Below are positions 1-12,189 of a stretch of 64,000 nt of DNA, in pieces. The DNA is taken from NCBI GenBank assembly GCA_964019425.1, contig OZ025791.1, positions 844,501-908,500 of the forward strand, in the 5' to 3' direction. Each line of letters begins with the position of its first letter. Position 1 is the first letter of the stretch. A program made the position numbers and the translations under genes. The notes beneath the pieces are model-generated. The model did not search any database. It was not told the origin of the DNA and worked only from the letters and a program-made list of their open reading frames with translations. Source of the stretch: Flectonema sp. DT1601. Taxonomy: Eukaryota > Euglenozoa > Diplonemea > Diplonemida > Diplonemidae.

Positions 1-815
1 GTTGACTCAGTGAGCTTGCATTGCTGTGCAACTGTAAACCTTTGTTGTGTTATCTTTATAAGTGTTATTCTTTACTCAAAAGAGTCTTTGGGTAGACGAA
101 TTAGGTTGAGAATTATTTTTTCTTTTCTTGAACCTTTTTTTTTTATATCCCATTTTTTATCCCTTTTTCCCTTATATTATGTTTTATGATCTGTGGTCAG
201 TAAAAATACTACCAACCCGCTAAGAAGATGTGTGTCATTTAAACTCTACCCTTTCAGCAGGGAAGTGATCAGCATTATTCCCTTAAATGAGGAATATTAT
301 CGTTTTTTCAGTCGTCTCCAACGCAACGGGTCTTCCCTGTTGCTGTATGTCGAGACAACGACCTGATTCAGATATGATAAAGATTTTGAGTTTTTGTTAT
401 ATTGTGTTTTTTAAATTTTTGGGGGATTTGCAATCTTGTTTTCTATGTATCTTTTGGTACTGTACATTTGCATTGCATTCCATTAGAAGGTATCATTATC
501 TTGTTGATTTATTTATATTTTTGGTATCTGATCAATCAAGGGGGGAAAAAAAAAAAAAAAACAACGGTATCTTTTTTTTTCTTCAGTAGAGATGCTAACA
601 TTTTCTTCCCTCAGAATGCGCGGTAGCCGCGCACTTTGAGTGCGAATCTACGTTGAGAAATATTTTTTTTTTAAAAAAGTATTATTTTTCTGCTGAAGTA
701 ATGAAATTCCGTTTTCAAAAAAATGATCCACAACCGTCTCCACCCCCCATTTCAAGAAATGATCTTTTAAAGATAGGACAGTATCGATTAATGTAAAAAA
801 ATATTTTATTTCTCA
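1..815. other. Intergenic, AT-rich, no gene recognised
   Basis: No convincing coding region is seen. The stretch is rich in poly-T and poly-A runs. A perfect 6-bp hairpin (GCGCGG, loop TAG, CCGCGC) lies at 618-632. The last bases form a T-rich tract ending TTTCTCAG at 816, which I read as the splice acceptor of the next gene. Confidence 0.6.
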
Positions 816-830
816 GGTCCCACGTAAAGA

Positions 831-3119
831 ATGTCTTGGAATCAACAACCGGGACCTGTAAGAGGTCCCGTAAATATGGGCTCACAACAACAACAGCAGC
901 AACCTGGTAGTTTGTGCATGTGCTGTGACGGCGATCAACAAAATCAACGTCAGGGTTGCTGTGATAATAATGATCAACAACAAAGTCAGTGTTGTCAACC
1001 TGGTGAAGAAGGTAGTATGATGGATTCTTGTGGGTTGGTTATGATTTGTTTGTTGTTTGCTTTCGCAATCGCAGGACTTGGCGCAGCTATCGGATCGTAT
1101 GATCGGAATGACAGCATGACCAAGAAAATGAGTGGAAATAATTTAGATATCAATAATGCTTATGAAATGCAAGATGCTATTATTGCGAACGGTATTCCAC
1201 TCAATGTGTTGCAGGAGAAGCGTCAGCAGTACCTTGACTTGGCAAGAAAAATTGAAGCGGCGATTAAGAATCAGGTTGAAACTTTTGATATCGCAACACC
1301 ATCTCCTCCAACTCCAGCACCTCCAACATTGGTACCGACCGCAGTGCCGACGAATGCTCCGCCTACAATTGTGCCAACTGCTGTGCCGACGAATGCTCCG
1401 CCGACTGATATTCCGCCTACAATTGCTCCAACAGCAGTGCCAACGAATGCTCCTCCAACTAACCCTCCAAACACTGATTCTCCTCCTACAGCTGAGCCGA
1501 CTAATGCTCCAGCTACTCCGACCCCAACTGAGATGTGTTCTTATTGTATGCAGGTTTGTACTACACCTGCCCCGCCTACACTTGTTCCAACACCATTGCC
1601 AGATACTGATGCCCCACCTACTGCGGAGCCGACAGCTGTGCCGACTGCGGTTCCGACTGCGGTTCCAACTGCAGTTCCAACAGCCGTGCCTACGGCAGTT
1701 CCAACTGCTGTTCCAACTGATACTCCAGTTGCTAATAGACTTATGAAACTACTTCAGGCTGATACTCCCACTCCTCATTCTCAATATTGTGATGCTGTCG
1801 AGGTCATGGGAACTGGTTCTGACATGTGTCGCAACAGCTTCGATGCAAATTTCCTGATGTACTTTGCCGCACGTTCGCATACCTTCAGAGTCATGTTGTA
1901 CTTCCTCGCTGCTCTATTTCTTCTACTTCACTTAACATATTACGGCTTTGTTAAGATGTCTATAACTGAAATGACCTGGGCATACGGCACTAGTGAATTT
2001 AAGGCTGTGGTGGATACCGTTCATGCAGCAATTTCTCTTTGGACGTTCTTTATTATTGCCCATGAGCTTTATTTTTACTTCAAGTTTATTGGCTACTTTA
2101 AAAACCACGGTCAGGGACAGCTTCGTAGCTTTTGGAAGGACTTTGATGAAAGCTACTTAACGCTTACTCTTCTCGTTGCTGTTGTCATCTGTTGGCCACT
2201 TTGCGCGTTTTGTTTGAAGATTGTCTTCTTCATCCCATGCTACATGTTGGACCTCTGCGTCAACGGCCAAGGAATGGGTATGGGACAAGTCGGTATGCAA
2301 CAGCAGCAACCTCCAGAGAACCTCACTGGCATCTCCAAGAAAATAAGAGATATGGCAAACTGGCCTTGTGATGTCNNNNNNNNNNNNNNNNNNNNNNNNN
2401 NNNNNNNNNNNNNNNNNNNNNNNNNNNNNNNNNNNNNNNNNNNNNNNNNNNNNNNNNNNNNNNNNNNNNNNNNNNNNNNNNNNNNNNNNNNNNNNNNNNN
2501 NNNNNNNNNNNNNNNNNNNNNNNNNNNNNNNNNNNNNNNNNNNNNNNNNNNNNNNNNNNNNNNNNNNNNNNNNNNAAAATCAACAGCAACCTATGCAACT
2601 GCAAAGAGGAACTGGTTCGCAGGGATCTCTAAATTTTGGCCAGCAAAACAACAACCCAAGTGCTCAGTACCCAAAGCCTAACCCAGCAACGCCAAATACT
2701 GATGTTTTAAAGTCAATTCATGGTATCGGAGGAACAGGAACCAGCTTAAGTAAGAAAACGATTCAAAGTGAGACGGAGGATGAGTCTCTTGAAAAGGAGA
2801 AGGACCGCAGCAGAAGACGTCGCAGCAGCTCTGGAAGAAAGGAAAAGAGCAGCAGCAAGAAGAGCAGAAGACGTCGTGGAGAGGAATCAGGCAGTGAGAA
2901 TAAGAAGAAAGACAGGTATGAGGAAACAATTTTATTTTTCATCTTCGACAAAGCAATTAAAAAAAAAGGAAAAAGGGAAGTATCCCTTTTAGCTACTTAC
3001 GTTTCCTACTAATAAAACCAAACAGGAAATCAAGAAGAAGAGAATCTGACGACAAGAAGAGCCCTCGTAAGCGTCGATCCCACAGCAAAAAAGAGAAGAA
3101 GGGAAAGGGAGGTGACTAG
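831..3119 (+). CDS. Membrane protein with Pro/Thr repeat region and RS-rich C-terminus
   Basis: Family not recognised. The N-terminus is Gln/Cys-rich, followed by a transmembrane segment (about residues 66-87), then a long low-complexity region built from PTAVPTNAPP and PTAV units (about residues 155-300) that is typical of O-glycosylated, mucin-like stalks. At least three more hydrophobic segments follow (about residues 350-372, 400-420 and 442-475). After a 200-N gap the tail is Gln/Asn-rich and then Lys/Arg/Ser-rich, resembling an RS domain. One intron is inferred at 2916-3025: GTATG at the 5' end, TACTAAT branch-like motif at 3007-3013, AAACAG at the 3' end; the second exon continues in frame to TAG at 3117-3119. 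The reading frame before and after the gap differs (frame of 831 versus frame of 2368), so the N length is nominal. The start follows a TTTCTCAG acceptor by 14 bp. Confidence 0.7.
2376..2575. other. Assembly gap (200 N)
   Basis: Exactly 200 N inside the Pro/Thr-repeat membrane-protein gene. A second gap of exactly 200 N occurs at 39452, so this looks like a fixed placeholder. The coding frames on its two sides do not match, so the true length is not 200 bp modulo 3. Confidence 0.95.
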
Positions 3120-4130
3120 TCTCTTGTTAATAAGCTGTTGTACTAGATAATTTGATATCGGCAGATAGAATAGTTAAAACAGTAGGGTCGTGGCAACGGC
3201 GACTAGTTAGTGAGCATAATGCCAATTTGATTGTATTTCCCTTCCGTACCTTTTGTTTTTATTCTTTCCCCTTCTTTCTTTCTTTCTTTCTTTTTCACTC
3301 ATCGAAACATGCAACAGTTAACCAATTGCGGAAAAAAAATATATATATATATAAAAAAATAGAGAGCTCCTTTACACCTAAATGAAAGTCTTTTTACGAC
3401 AAAAAGAATATTTGTAAAAGAGGAAAAAAAAATAAAATAATACGTTGTTCCATTTTAGCTTTTACAATTCTATTCTTTTTTCTCGGGTTCACGGTTACCG
3501 TGCGCGAACAAAAGTTGTTGTTGCTAGAGGATGTATTTTGTTGTTTGTCTTTAGTTGTCTTTTCCCCCGTTCTGTAACTCATACTCTAATGTAGCAATAC
3601 CTAGAGTGTGTTACTGTTTTTTTTTTATTACTTTGTTAAAGTTTCATTCCCCTTTTGTGATTTTACGTTATACTAACCTCCTCGCTAATATTTTATTTGA
3701 GTGTGTTATGATTACTTTTTTGTGTATCATCTGTGCAGGGGAAGGATGAAGCAACTAAAGATGCTACGCAACCAAGCAGTTGCTTTTTGTGTGGATACGC
3801 GTTGCTTTCATGTTTCTTGTTCAGGTTTTCTTTTTTTTTATGTTTTGTGAATGTGTCTTTTAAGTTTCTGTTGAGCTTCTCAGCCGCCGTTTTCCTTTTC
3901 CCTCCTCCTTTTTTTTTTAAAATTAAAATTTTGCAACTGCAAACTGAATAATACCAACATCAAGCAAAGCGTGTGTTTTTGTGGTTATGAGTTATCAGTT
4001 AACGCCAAAGTTAAGACTCGACAAGAATATGTATTGCGCGATTTTAATTTTTTTTTTTCTTGTTTCAAATACTCGGCACAGTATATCATGTTTTATTAAG
4101 CAGCTGAAATCCTTTCTTTTTTTAATGCTG

Positions 4131-4305
4131 CGTTTCCTTGGACTCATGATAATGAATAACTCGATTCCGTACTGCACCGAATGACAACACAGAAAAAGAG
4201 ACATGTATGGTGATAAGTTAAAAACATTCTTTTACGATATTCACAGAGTGTTTACCTTTATGTGGGTTTTAGCTTTTTTGATATAATGCATTTGCTCAAA
4301 ACAGT
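4131..4305 (+). repeat. Dispersed repeat, module A copy
   Basis: Shares the string ATTCCGTACTGCACYGAATG, then GACAACA and AAAAAGAGA, with 55215-55275, and a looser match (GAAACATTTAT-type block, AGAGTGT, GTTTACC) with 26100-26340. All copies are in the same orientation. No coding capacity is seen. Probably a non-autonomous element or conserved untranslated-region module. Confidence 0.5.
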
Positions 4306-4784
4306 TAAGCCGTCCTACCTTTCTAATTTTAAGTAGACCCAATCGATGAATCAAGGTCATCACTATTATTGTGTTTAAAGTGATTTTTTTTTTTTTTTTT
4401 TGGTAAATTAATTTTTCCTCCTTCTTTCATTTTAGAGTAGTATAATTATTATTATTATTTTTTTTTTTTTAATTTATACCAATGGTTTACGTAGATTTAA
4501 ATTTACAAAAAAAAAAAAAAAAAGTGTCTTCTCGTTATCAAGTAAAGACAACCTTCGAAATGTTAAATAATAATAAAAAAAAAAGAAACTAAATAGACAC
4601 CCCAACCCCCTTTTAGGCTCCTCTAGAGCACCGCAGATATGTATCAGTGGTAATCAACCTACGTCAGTAACAATCACGATGGTGTAGTTTTACTTTGAAA
4701 AGTTTAAAAAAAAAAAAAAAAAAAAAAAAGAAGCAAAACCCTCCCCTGTAGAAAATAGATGATGTTAATTTTGCAATTCACATT

Positions 4785-4960
4785 AAGTATTGTAAGAGCT
4801 AAAAAAAAAAATAATGTTGGGGCAGCGAACGTAAAACCTCCTTCAACTTTGTCAGCTACAAGTCGGTTTTCCCCGGTTTCGTGCACAAACAAACATCAAC
4901 AGTGTTATATTACTATTTTCTGTATAGTTTAAGTTAAAAAGCTGATTCTTTTTTTTTTTT
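4785..4960 (+). repeat. Dispersed repeat, module B copy
   Basis: Matches 8130-8400 and 26345-26460. Shared blocks are AGTATTGTAAGA, AATGTTGGG-CAGC, CGTAAA-CCTCC, TTTATCAG/TTTGTCAG, AAGTCGGTT and GGTTTCGTGC. A trailing block CAGTGTTATATTACTAT is shared exactly with 8354-8370. All copies are in + orientation. Confidence 0.6.
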
Positions 4961-5742
4961 TTTTGTTGTCTGTCATACCTCAGGAAAGTACTTACCTGCC
5001 CATATCCTTATAACGTTTTTTTATTTATTTGTCCTCTAGTTCATTTGTTTACATATCTGTTCTCAAAAACCAAACCCAAAATAGACGGCCGTATCCCCAG
5101 TGCTTCCCCCTCCACCCCCTCCCTACTTCCCTTTGTTGCATCGAGTCTCTTTCCTTTTCCCTTTTCTCTAGAGTTTTGTGCTACCGAGGCCTATGGAATC
5201 GGATCGGTTTTTGTTATTTACTATTTCCTTTTTTTCCCTTCCTTTTCCCTTTTCTCTTTGCGCTCGAAAATGTGAACTACACAACTGTTGGTAAGTTTTC
5301 ATTGGCCACGTTTCCCTCCTGTCTCAGTTTTTCTGCGCTGAGTGTGGAAAAACCCAGCAATGGAGAAGGGGAAAAAGAAAGAAAAAAAAAAAAGGTAAGA
5401 AAACGGAAAATAGATCACAAGGAAAGCTAAATTTGCTTTCTCCCTTCCCTTTTCTCTCGATGGATTTGTCTTTTTTTATTCATTTATTTTGTTTTTTTAT
5501 AATTTTTTTTATTCCCGTTCCCATTTGCATGGACTCCTTTATATCCACGTTATTGTTAACTTTGAATTAGCGAATGCTTATCGAAATTTAGTATTAATAA
5601 CTGTTATTCAATAATAACAGGAATCGATTATTAAATGGTTGAGTATTGTGTATGTTGGGTTGTGAGTATTAAGTTGTGCGTATATTTACTTTCCACTGCC
5701 AGGCCTTTCAAACAACAACCTTAGTTAGCCCTCACAAATAAT

Positions 5743-6302
5743 ATGGCAGCAGTCCAACAACCAATTGTCATGGCGGTACCGTTTCAGAATGGGATACAAA
5801 ATGGACAGCATTCACAGCAGCAGCAGCAACAGCAGCACAGTTTCCAGCAAGCGGCATCACAACAGTCGCAGCAAAGAGTTGTCGTTCCGCTAGTGCAGCA
5901 GGTGCTTCAGCAACAGGTGCCTCAGCAACAGAATGGACAAAGATTTATGAAATTTCAAACAGTTCCACAGGGTATGCAAGTGGTCCAACAGGTCAGAGTT
6001 GTATACCCACACCAGGTTATTCAGCAGCAGTCAGGACCTGGTCAGGTACAGCAGCAGGGACAACAATCTGTTCAAGTGCTTCATCAGATTCCTCAGCAGA
6101 TTGTTCAACAGGGAGGACAACCTGGACAGCAGATGCAAGTTGTGCAGCAGGTTCAGCCTCAGCAGGTACAAATGGTGCAACAGTCGGTTGTTCAACCAGC
6201 GCAGACTGTGGTGCAGGTACCTCAACAGGTGCTTGTTAGACAGCAGCAACAGCAACAGCAGCAGCAACAGCAGCAGCAGCAACAGCAACAGCAGCAGCAA
6301 CA

Positions 6303-6393
<91 letters not shown>

Positions 6394-6504
6394 CAACAGC
6401 AGCAGCAACAGCAACAGCAGCAGCAACAGCAACAGCAGCAGCAACAGCAGCAGCAGCAACAGCAGCAGCAACAGCAGCAGCAGCAGCAGCAGCAACAGCA
6501 ACAG

Positions 6505-6536
<32 letters not shown>

Positions 6537-6548
6537 ACAACAACAACA

Positions 6549-6579
<31 letters not shown>

Positions 6580-7095
6580 CAACAACGGCAGCAGCAGCAA
6601 CACCAACAGCAGCTCTTACAGCACCAGCCAGCTCAGAATCCTGCTGTAGCGCCTGTACATTCTCAACCTCCGCCAAGACCAGCAGTCGTGCAGCAACAAA
6701 TGCAACCAACGGCTGCTCCTCAGATGATTCAGAGAGTTAGTGAAGAAGAACAAAATCAACTCAACCTGGCTCACTTTATTAAAAAGAATTCGCACATGAC
6801 ATCTCAGGGAATCTTTCTAGGAGGAAAAGAGTACGCAATGGAACAGGTCCAGTCAGGAAAGACTAGTGAAGTTATGAAGTCGGCACCGCCTATTGTAGGA
6901 AGGTCTGATGGACAACCTATCTTAACTGGAGAGACTTCATTTAATACCAGTCAACCAGTTGATTCAATCACAGACCCGAAGATGGACGAGCTTAATTTCT
7001 CAGACTTGATCTCTGATTTAAATCAACTTGCTAATGATGACGACGAGAATGAGGCCCTCCTTCAGTTTCAGGGTCATTTTTGCAGTCAGAATTGA
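5743..7095 (+). CDS. Glutamine-rich protein with 115-residue polyQ tract
   Basis: A 450-residue protein. The first 165 residues are a Gln/Val-rich low-complexity region, followed by 115 uninterrupted Gln codons (6241-6585) and then a non-repetitive, acidic C-terminus (about residues 330-450) that carries any conserved function. That tail has a helix-like stretch EEEQNQLNLAHFIKKN and an acidic LISDLNQLANDDDENE segment reminiscent of transcription-coactivator or activation-domain proteins, but I do not recognise a family. No intron is needed. The start follows an acceptor-like AG at 5701-5702 after a pyrimidine tract; ATG 5743 is the first in-frame ATG. A nuclear/transcription role is only an inference from composition. 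Confidence 0.7.
6241..6585 (+). repeat. (CAG/CAA)n polyglutamine tract, 115 codons
   Basis: 345 bp of pure Gln codons, mixing CAG with frequent CAA. Codon mixing implies selection or slow expansion at the protein level rather than a recent pure-CAG slip. Flanked by Arg (AGA 6238) and Arg (CGG 6586). Confidence 0.95.
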
Positions 7096-8055
7096 TTGAT
7101 GTCTTAGTTGTGTTTAAATTTTCTTTTATCCCAGATTTCTTTTCATAATTTCACGTTTTTCCTACTCCCCGTTTTTCTTCTTCTTTTTTCTTTCAATGGT
7201 GCAGACTAGTCTACCACATTGATTCTTACTTGTTGAGTTTTTTTTTTTAATTTTTTTAATTTTTTATTTCTCCAAAAATCCTTGCAATCTTCAGAAACGC
7301 ATCCAAGCAAAATTTTGAACAATCCCCTCTTCTGCTGTTTGAAGCTTAGTTTTTATTATTATTTTTTATATTGTTAAAAACAGCTTTTTTATTTTTAATT
7401 TATTCTGATAACACGAGAGGGAAAAACACAGGTGAGGGGTTAAGCCTGCGGGGAAAAAAAAAAAAAAAAAAATAAAGAAAGAAAGAAAAATGCAAAGACC
7501 TGAACACAAAACCCCCACAAATTAATTACTGCGGCAATATAAAGTATAAATTATTGTTGCTGTCCATTTGTTGAATTTTTCTTTTTTTCTTTTTTTTTTT
7601 TTTTTTTTGTTAAAAGAAATTTCGAATATAAATTTCAGCAGACTACATGTGACATTGAACTCTCGCGATGTTTTTTTTTTTTTTTTTTTATTATGAATTT
7701 TCTTAAGCAAGAAAACAGTTCTGTTTTCACAGCAAAGTGTTTTTGCTCTTTATTCCCCTAATTGTTTTTTTTTTTAAAGAAACTATTCAGATTAAGAGCC
7801 GTTTTATTTATTATGGTCAAATGTTTATCTATTTCCCTGTGTCAGTAATGCTGTCTTCGATCAACTAAAAATAAGGCTTTATCTGAATGGTTTTTATATT
7901 TGTGGTATCATATAAATAAAGGTGGTTGCCAACTTTTTTTCTCTCACGGAATTCTAAGTATGCTTAGCTATTTCCGTATGTCAGTTTTCCAAAGTTGTGC
8001 CACATAGAACAATAAAAAGCAGTTCCGTTGGAAATGTTTATTATTTTTCCCTTTT

Positions 8056-8120
8056 CCTTTCCTCTCCTTTCCTTTCCTTTCCTTTCCTTTCCTTTCCTTT
8101 CCTTTCCTTTCCTTTCCTTT
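8056..8120. repeat. (CCTTT)n microsatellite
   Basis: About 13 near-perfect pentamer units of CCTTT, ending in a T run just before a copy of dispersed repeat module B. Confidence 0.9.
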
Positions 8121-8129
8121 TTTTTTTTG

Positions 8130-8400
8130 CATTTAACAAGTATTGTAAGAACGAAAAAGAATGTTAGGCAGCACGCGTAAACCTCCTTTAGCTTTATCAG
8201 TTTAAGTCGGTTCACGGTTTCCTGCAAACAAGTTGGGTGTTTAGTTTTCCTTTTTTTACCATTCATACACACAAATAAATATTTGTGGTGTAGTTATTTT
8301 TGAGTGTAATGCATCCATGTGTGGAATGTTACCTTCTTGTACAAACCAAGCATCAGTGTTATATTACTATCTTCTCTTTGGTTTAAGTTAAGTTGATTCC
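8130..8400 (+). repeat. Dispersed repeat, module B copy
   Basis: Begins GCATTTAACAAGTATTGTAA, almost identical to 26350 and to a short copy at 54914. It then shares AACGAAAAAGAATGTT, GCAGCACGCGTAAACC, TTTAGCTTTATCAGTTTA, GTCGGTTCACGGTTTC and, further on, CAGTGTTATATTACTAT with the copies at 4785 and 26345. No coding potential is seen. Confidence 0.65.
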
Positions 8401-11170
8401 CTTCGTTTGTTTAAAAACACACCAGTCGGATGGGGGGAGGGAAAGCAGAGATGTAGAAAGCACGTCGTCTGCCGGTATTTTCAGAAGCGATCCAATAATT
8501 TGAGCATTCTACGTAGGTGGGAAGCTTCACGGCAAGCGGCTTGTGTACCGAAGTCGGTATAAGGCTTGTGTTCTTGTGACTGAAATGCGGGTCTTTTTTT
8601 TAAAATATTTTTTTTTAGGGGAATGTTATGTTTTATGTTGTTATTTAATCCTACGTATTGTTTTTTTTTTTTTTCCCCGTTGTCAAACGACAGCTTTGGC
8701 AAAGGGTGAAATGTGTGTTTTTTTTTTAATTGTTTTTTTTTTTATTCCTTTTTTTCCAATATTCATGTTCAACAAACGACTGCCAAACCTCAATACAGTT
8801 GGTTGGTCTTTCGTGTTTTTTTTTTCTCTATCTTTTTTTCTTTTTATAAAAACCTCTCTACCTGTCTGTTTCTGTTGCGTGGTATAATTTCTTACTGAAC
8901 CACTTAAAATAAAAAATCTTGAAAACAGAGATGGTAAAAAAGAAAAAGAATAACACTTGGTAGTCACACCAATGCTTGTGCTTATCCAAAAACAAGACAA
9001 GAATCGTAAATTATGCGTACCTTCTCATATTTCGCCATTATTATTTCGTATATGAAAAAAAAAAAAAAAAAACTTCATGAAAGTTAGTAATGAATTTCAC
9101 TCATTGCTTTTAGCACTAGGCTATCTTGGTAGTCTTGACACTTAATGTCTATTGGCCTCTCAGCTCAAAGCAAAGTGAATGTGTGTTTTTTTTTCACATG
9201 ACGTGCATTAAAAAAAAAAAAAAAAAAAAAGACGCGGTAGTTGGGGTAAATACTTTGCTGTTTTTTTTTATTTTATTTTTTTTTATTTGTACTGTTGTTT
9301 TTTTTCCTCCAACGTACAATATTTTTTTTTGTCTGTAAGCATTGAATCTGAATGCAAACACGAAAAACAAACAAACAAGCAAATAAACAAACAAACAAAC
9401 AATGCAAGCTGATGCTGTTTTTAAAGTCTATGTGGAATAGCAAGCAGAATCCCTCTCCTTGACGTTTACCTGTCTAGTCTTGCTGTCTTTATTAAAAAAA
9501 ATTGTTGTAGTTGTTGTTTTTGTTCAACGCTTTGTTACTCGCGTAGTGATTCAAAATTCGGTACTAACTTAGTTGGTGATTCCTTTAGGTAATTACTTTT
9601 TTCGGTGTAATTAACAAAAAAAAAAAAAAAAGAAAAACTTTTTTTATGAAGGGACATGTTCTGCCTGTTTAATTTGTTTTCTTTTAATTTTTTACAGCCT
9701 TTTTTATGGCCGAAATAATAATTTTGATGTTTTTTTTTTTTATATGTTTTTCTTTCATTTCTGTCACTGGTTGGGTTACGTACATATTTTTTTCTTCTTC
9801 CAGTTACGTTTTTCTGCTATTGTTACGTCTTCCCTTCGTTTCGTTGTTTCTTTTTTTTTTTTTTTGTTGTTGTTGATTGTTGAAGGCCAAGGTAAAGAAA
9901 TAAAAAACTTCCTAAAGTCCGAATACAACAATCACCCTAAAACTTCGATCTCGAGAATTTACAATTAAGTTATCCAACAACGTTGTCAGGATGCTTGGTA
10001 GACCTAGTCTGGAAAAAAAAAGAATCGGCACCTTTGCCTCATTTTTTTTTTAAAAAAAATTATTTATATTTTTTTTCACGAGGTAACCTTCCGTTGGAAT
10101 GTTGCAAAAAAAAAAAAAAAAAAAAAATCACCTGTATTAATGTTTACGGTTATGGTACCGAACTGAACTCTGAGCTTCTCCAGAGGTTTAGCTTCCCTGG
10201 CTTTGATAAATAAATACTTTCTGTTACTTATGTCACAACGTTTCTCGATATGCATTTCAACCCCTACTTTACATGAGGAGAAATCGTCATCTACTTTGCT
10301 GTTGTTGTTGCTACCGCTGTCAGGAAATAGCCTGATTTTTGGGGTTGTACACCAAACCAGCTTTGATGGAGGGGAAAAAAAAAAAAAAAAGAAAAAAAAA
10401 AATCGAATAAAAGTAAAAGACGAAGAGGTGCTTATATTTTGTTTGGTAACAAACTAACGTCATTATTTGGTCCCCTGTTATCAATGCGACAGTAAAAATA
10501 GTCGATCAAGGCGGCATTTCAAAAGATGTGATGCTATAAGGTCTTGGATCACATTTTCGTAGTGAGGAGTGTCCACATTCGGGCCTGTTCAGTGCCGTGA
10601 AGGATCATGTCTGAGAAACCCCAAGAAGAGTGATTTTTGCGTTTTTTCCAGTGGTGAACCGAATAACTGATATATATTTTTTTTTAAAAAATTTTTTTTC
10701 TCCGTTTCTTCTTCGTACCGACTTATACTCCGTATAAAGTTAGCGTAGTCACCTACTGCCGCTTTCATCCTACACAAGGCAAATGACTTCTTCATTTCGC
10801 TCATATATTTCTCTTTGAATGCGGTGACGCATTTTGTATGCGTAACTAAAATCCAAGTCTAATCCAGTGGGGTGACAAAAAAAAAAAAGTAGTATAAAAT
10901 AAGAGTATACAATATGGTTATAGTATTTCCTTTTTTTTTCTTTCTGTTGCGTTTTTTTATCGTTATTTGAAAACTTGAAAGAAAGCAGGATGTGGGGAAA
11001 CATTAAAAAAAAAAAAAAAAAAAAAAAAAACCTGCATGTTCTGCTTTATCCTCCTAAGATGCTGTTAGAATCGCAAAACCAGATATCTTAAACAAAATAT
11101 TTCTTAATTTTTCTTTTTTGATCGCCTTTTTTTTTTAAAAAAATGTTTTTAGGTGTGTTCTTGTTAATAT

Positions 11171-11207
<37 letters not shown>

Positions 11208-12189
11208 TTGGTGTTGTGCTTTACTCACTCTTAGTAACAATACGTCACGCAGAATCGCCGTTGTCCGTATTTTTTCCTTACCCAAAAAAAAAAAAAAAAT
11301 ATTCACTATTTTTAATCTTTTTTTTTAATTTTGATACTGAACAGCACGATTAAAAAAAAAAAAAAAAAAAAAAAAACAGATTCATCGAAAAAGCATATCT
11401 GGTTCACAATCCATCTTTTTCCCTTTTTCCCTTTTTTTTTTTTTTTTTTTGAGTCACTTGGTAGCATTACAAAATGCTCTTTGACTTCCTTATCTATCTA
11501 TCTATTTATCTAAAAGAGGTTGAATTGGAGTTTAATAATGGCGTACAAAATTGCTTTCAATTATGAAGTCTGTATTTCGGTGGGATTTGCGAAGTGTAAA
11601 CTAAATAAAGGCTCCCCACATTCCCAAGTAAATACTTTCGTTAAATCTCCAAAGCCTCCTCCCGCGGTGTTCTTCGTTTGGCTGTCGCTAAAAAAAAAAA
11701 AAAAATTCTTTTTTCAATTTGAATTGTAAAGAGTCATTTATTTCTTAACATTTCTTATTTCATTTTTTTTTTTTTTTTTTTTTTTGCATTTAATAAATAA
11801 TGTAAAGAGTTGAAAATAATGTTAAACATTATTGCTTTTATTCGATTTTAAAAGTATTAAATAAAAGTGATTGTCGTAAACGAAGTAAGACGGATAAGGA
11901 ACACTGAATTTGCTTTCGAATTTAGTTTTCTGATGGTTTTCCCTTTCGCACAAAAAAAAAAAAAAAGTCGAAAATTTGCACACTATGATCTCTCTCTCTC
12001 TCTCTTTTTTTGTTTTTGTATTGTTAATCCCTCTTTTTAAAGAGGGAGGGGGGGGGGAAAAAAAAAAAAAAAAAAAAAAACACAAATTTTTGTTTTGCGT
12101 TCTGTTCCTTTCTTTATTTTAACCCGTCACAATCATGTTCTTATCGTTTTTTTCCCCCCTTTTTTTTGTTTTCCTTCCTCCGTTATCGC

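Larger units (their letters stand above)
3120..5700. other. Intergenic, 2.6 kb, homopolymers and dispersed-repeat fragments
   Basis: No gene is supported; the short open frames are T-rich or K-rich homopolymer translations. A (CTTT)n run lies near 3278-3296. Fragments of the dispersed repeat described separately are at about 3450-3520, 4131-4305 and 4785-4960. The region ends with a pyrimidine tract and AG at 5701-5702, preceding the next start codon. Confidence 0.6.

Noticed and set aside
6031-6709. Minus- and alternate-frame poly-Leu, poly-Ala and poly-Ser proteins
   Set aside because: They are other-frame translations of the CAG/CAA tract in the Gln-rich gene.
7522-11330. Many short Lys-rich or Phe-rich open frames in the gene desert
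   Set aside because: They are translations of poly-A and poly-T tracts without start context or domain-like composition.
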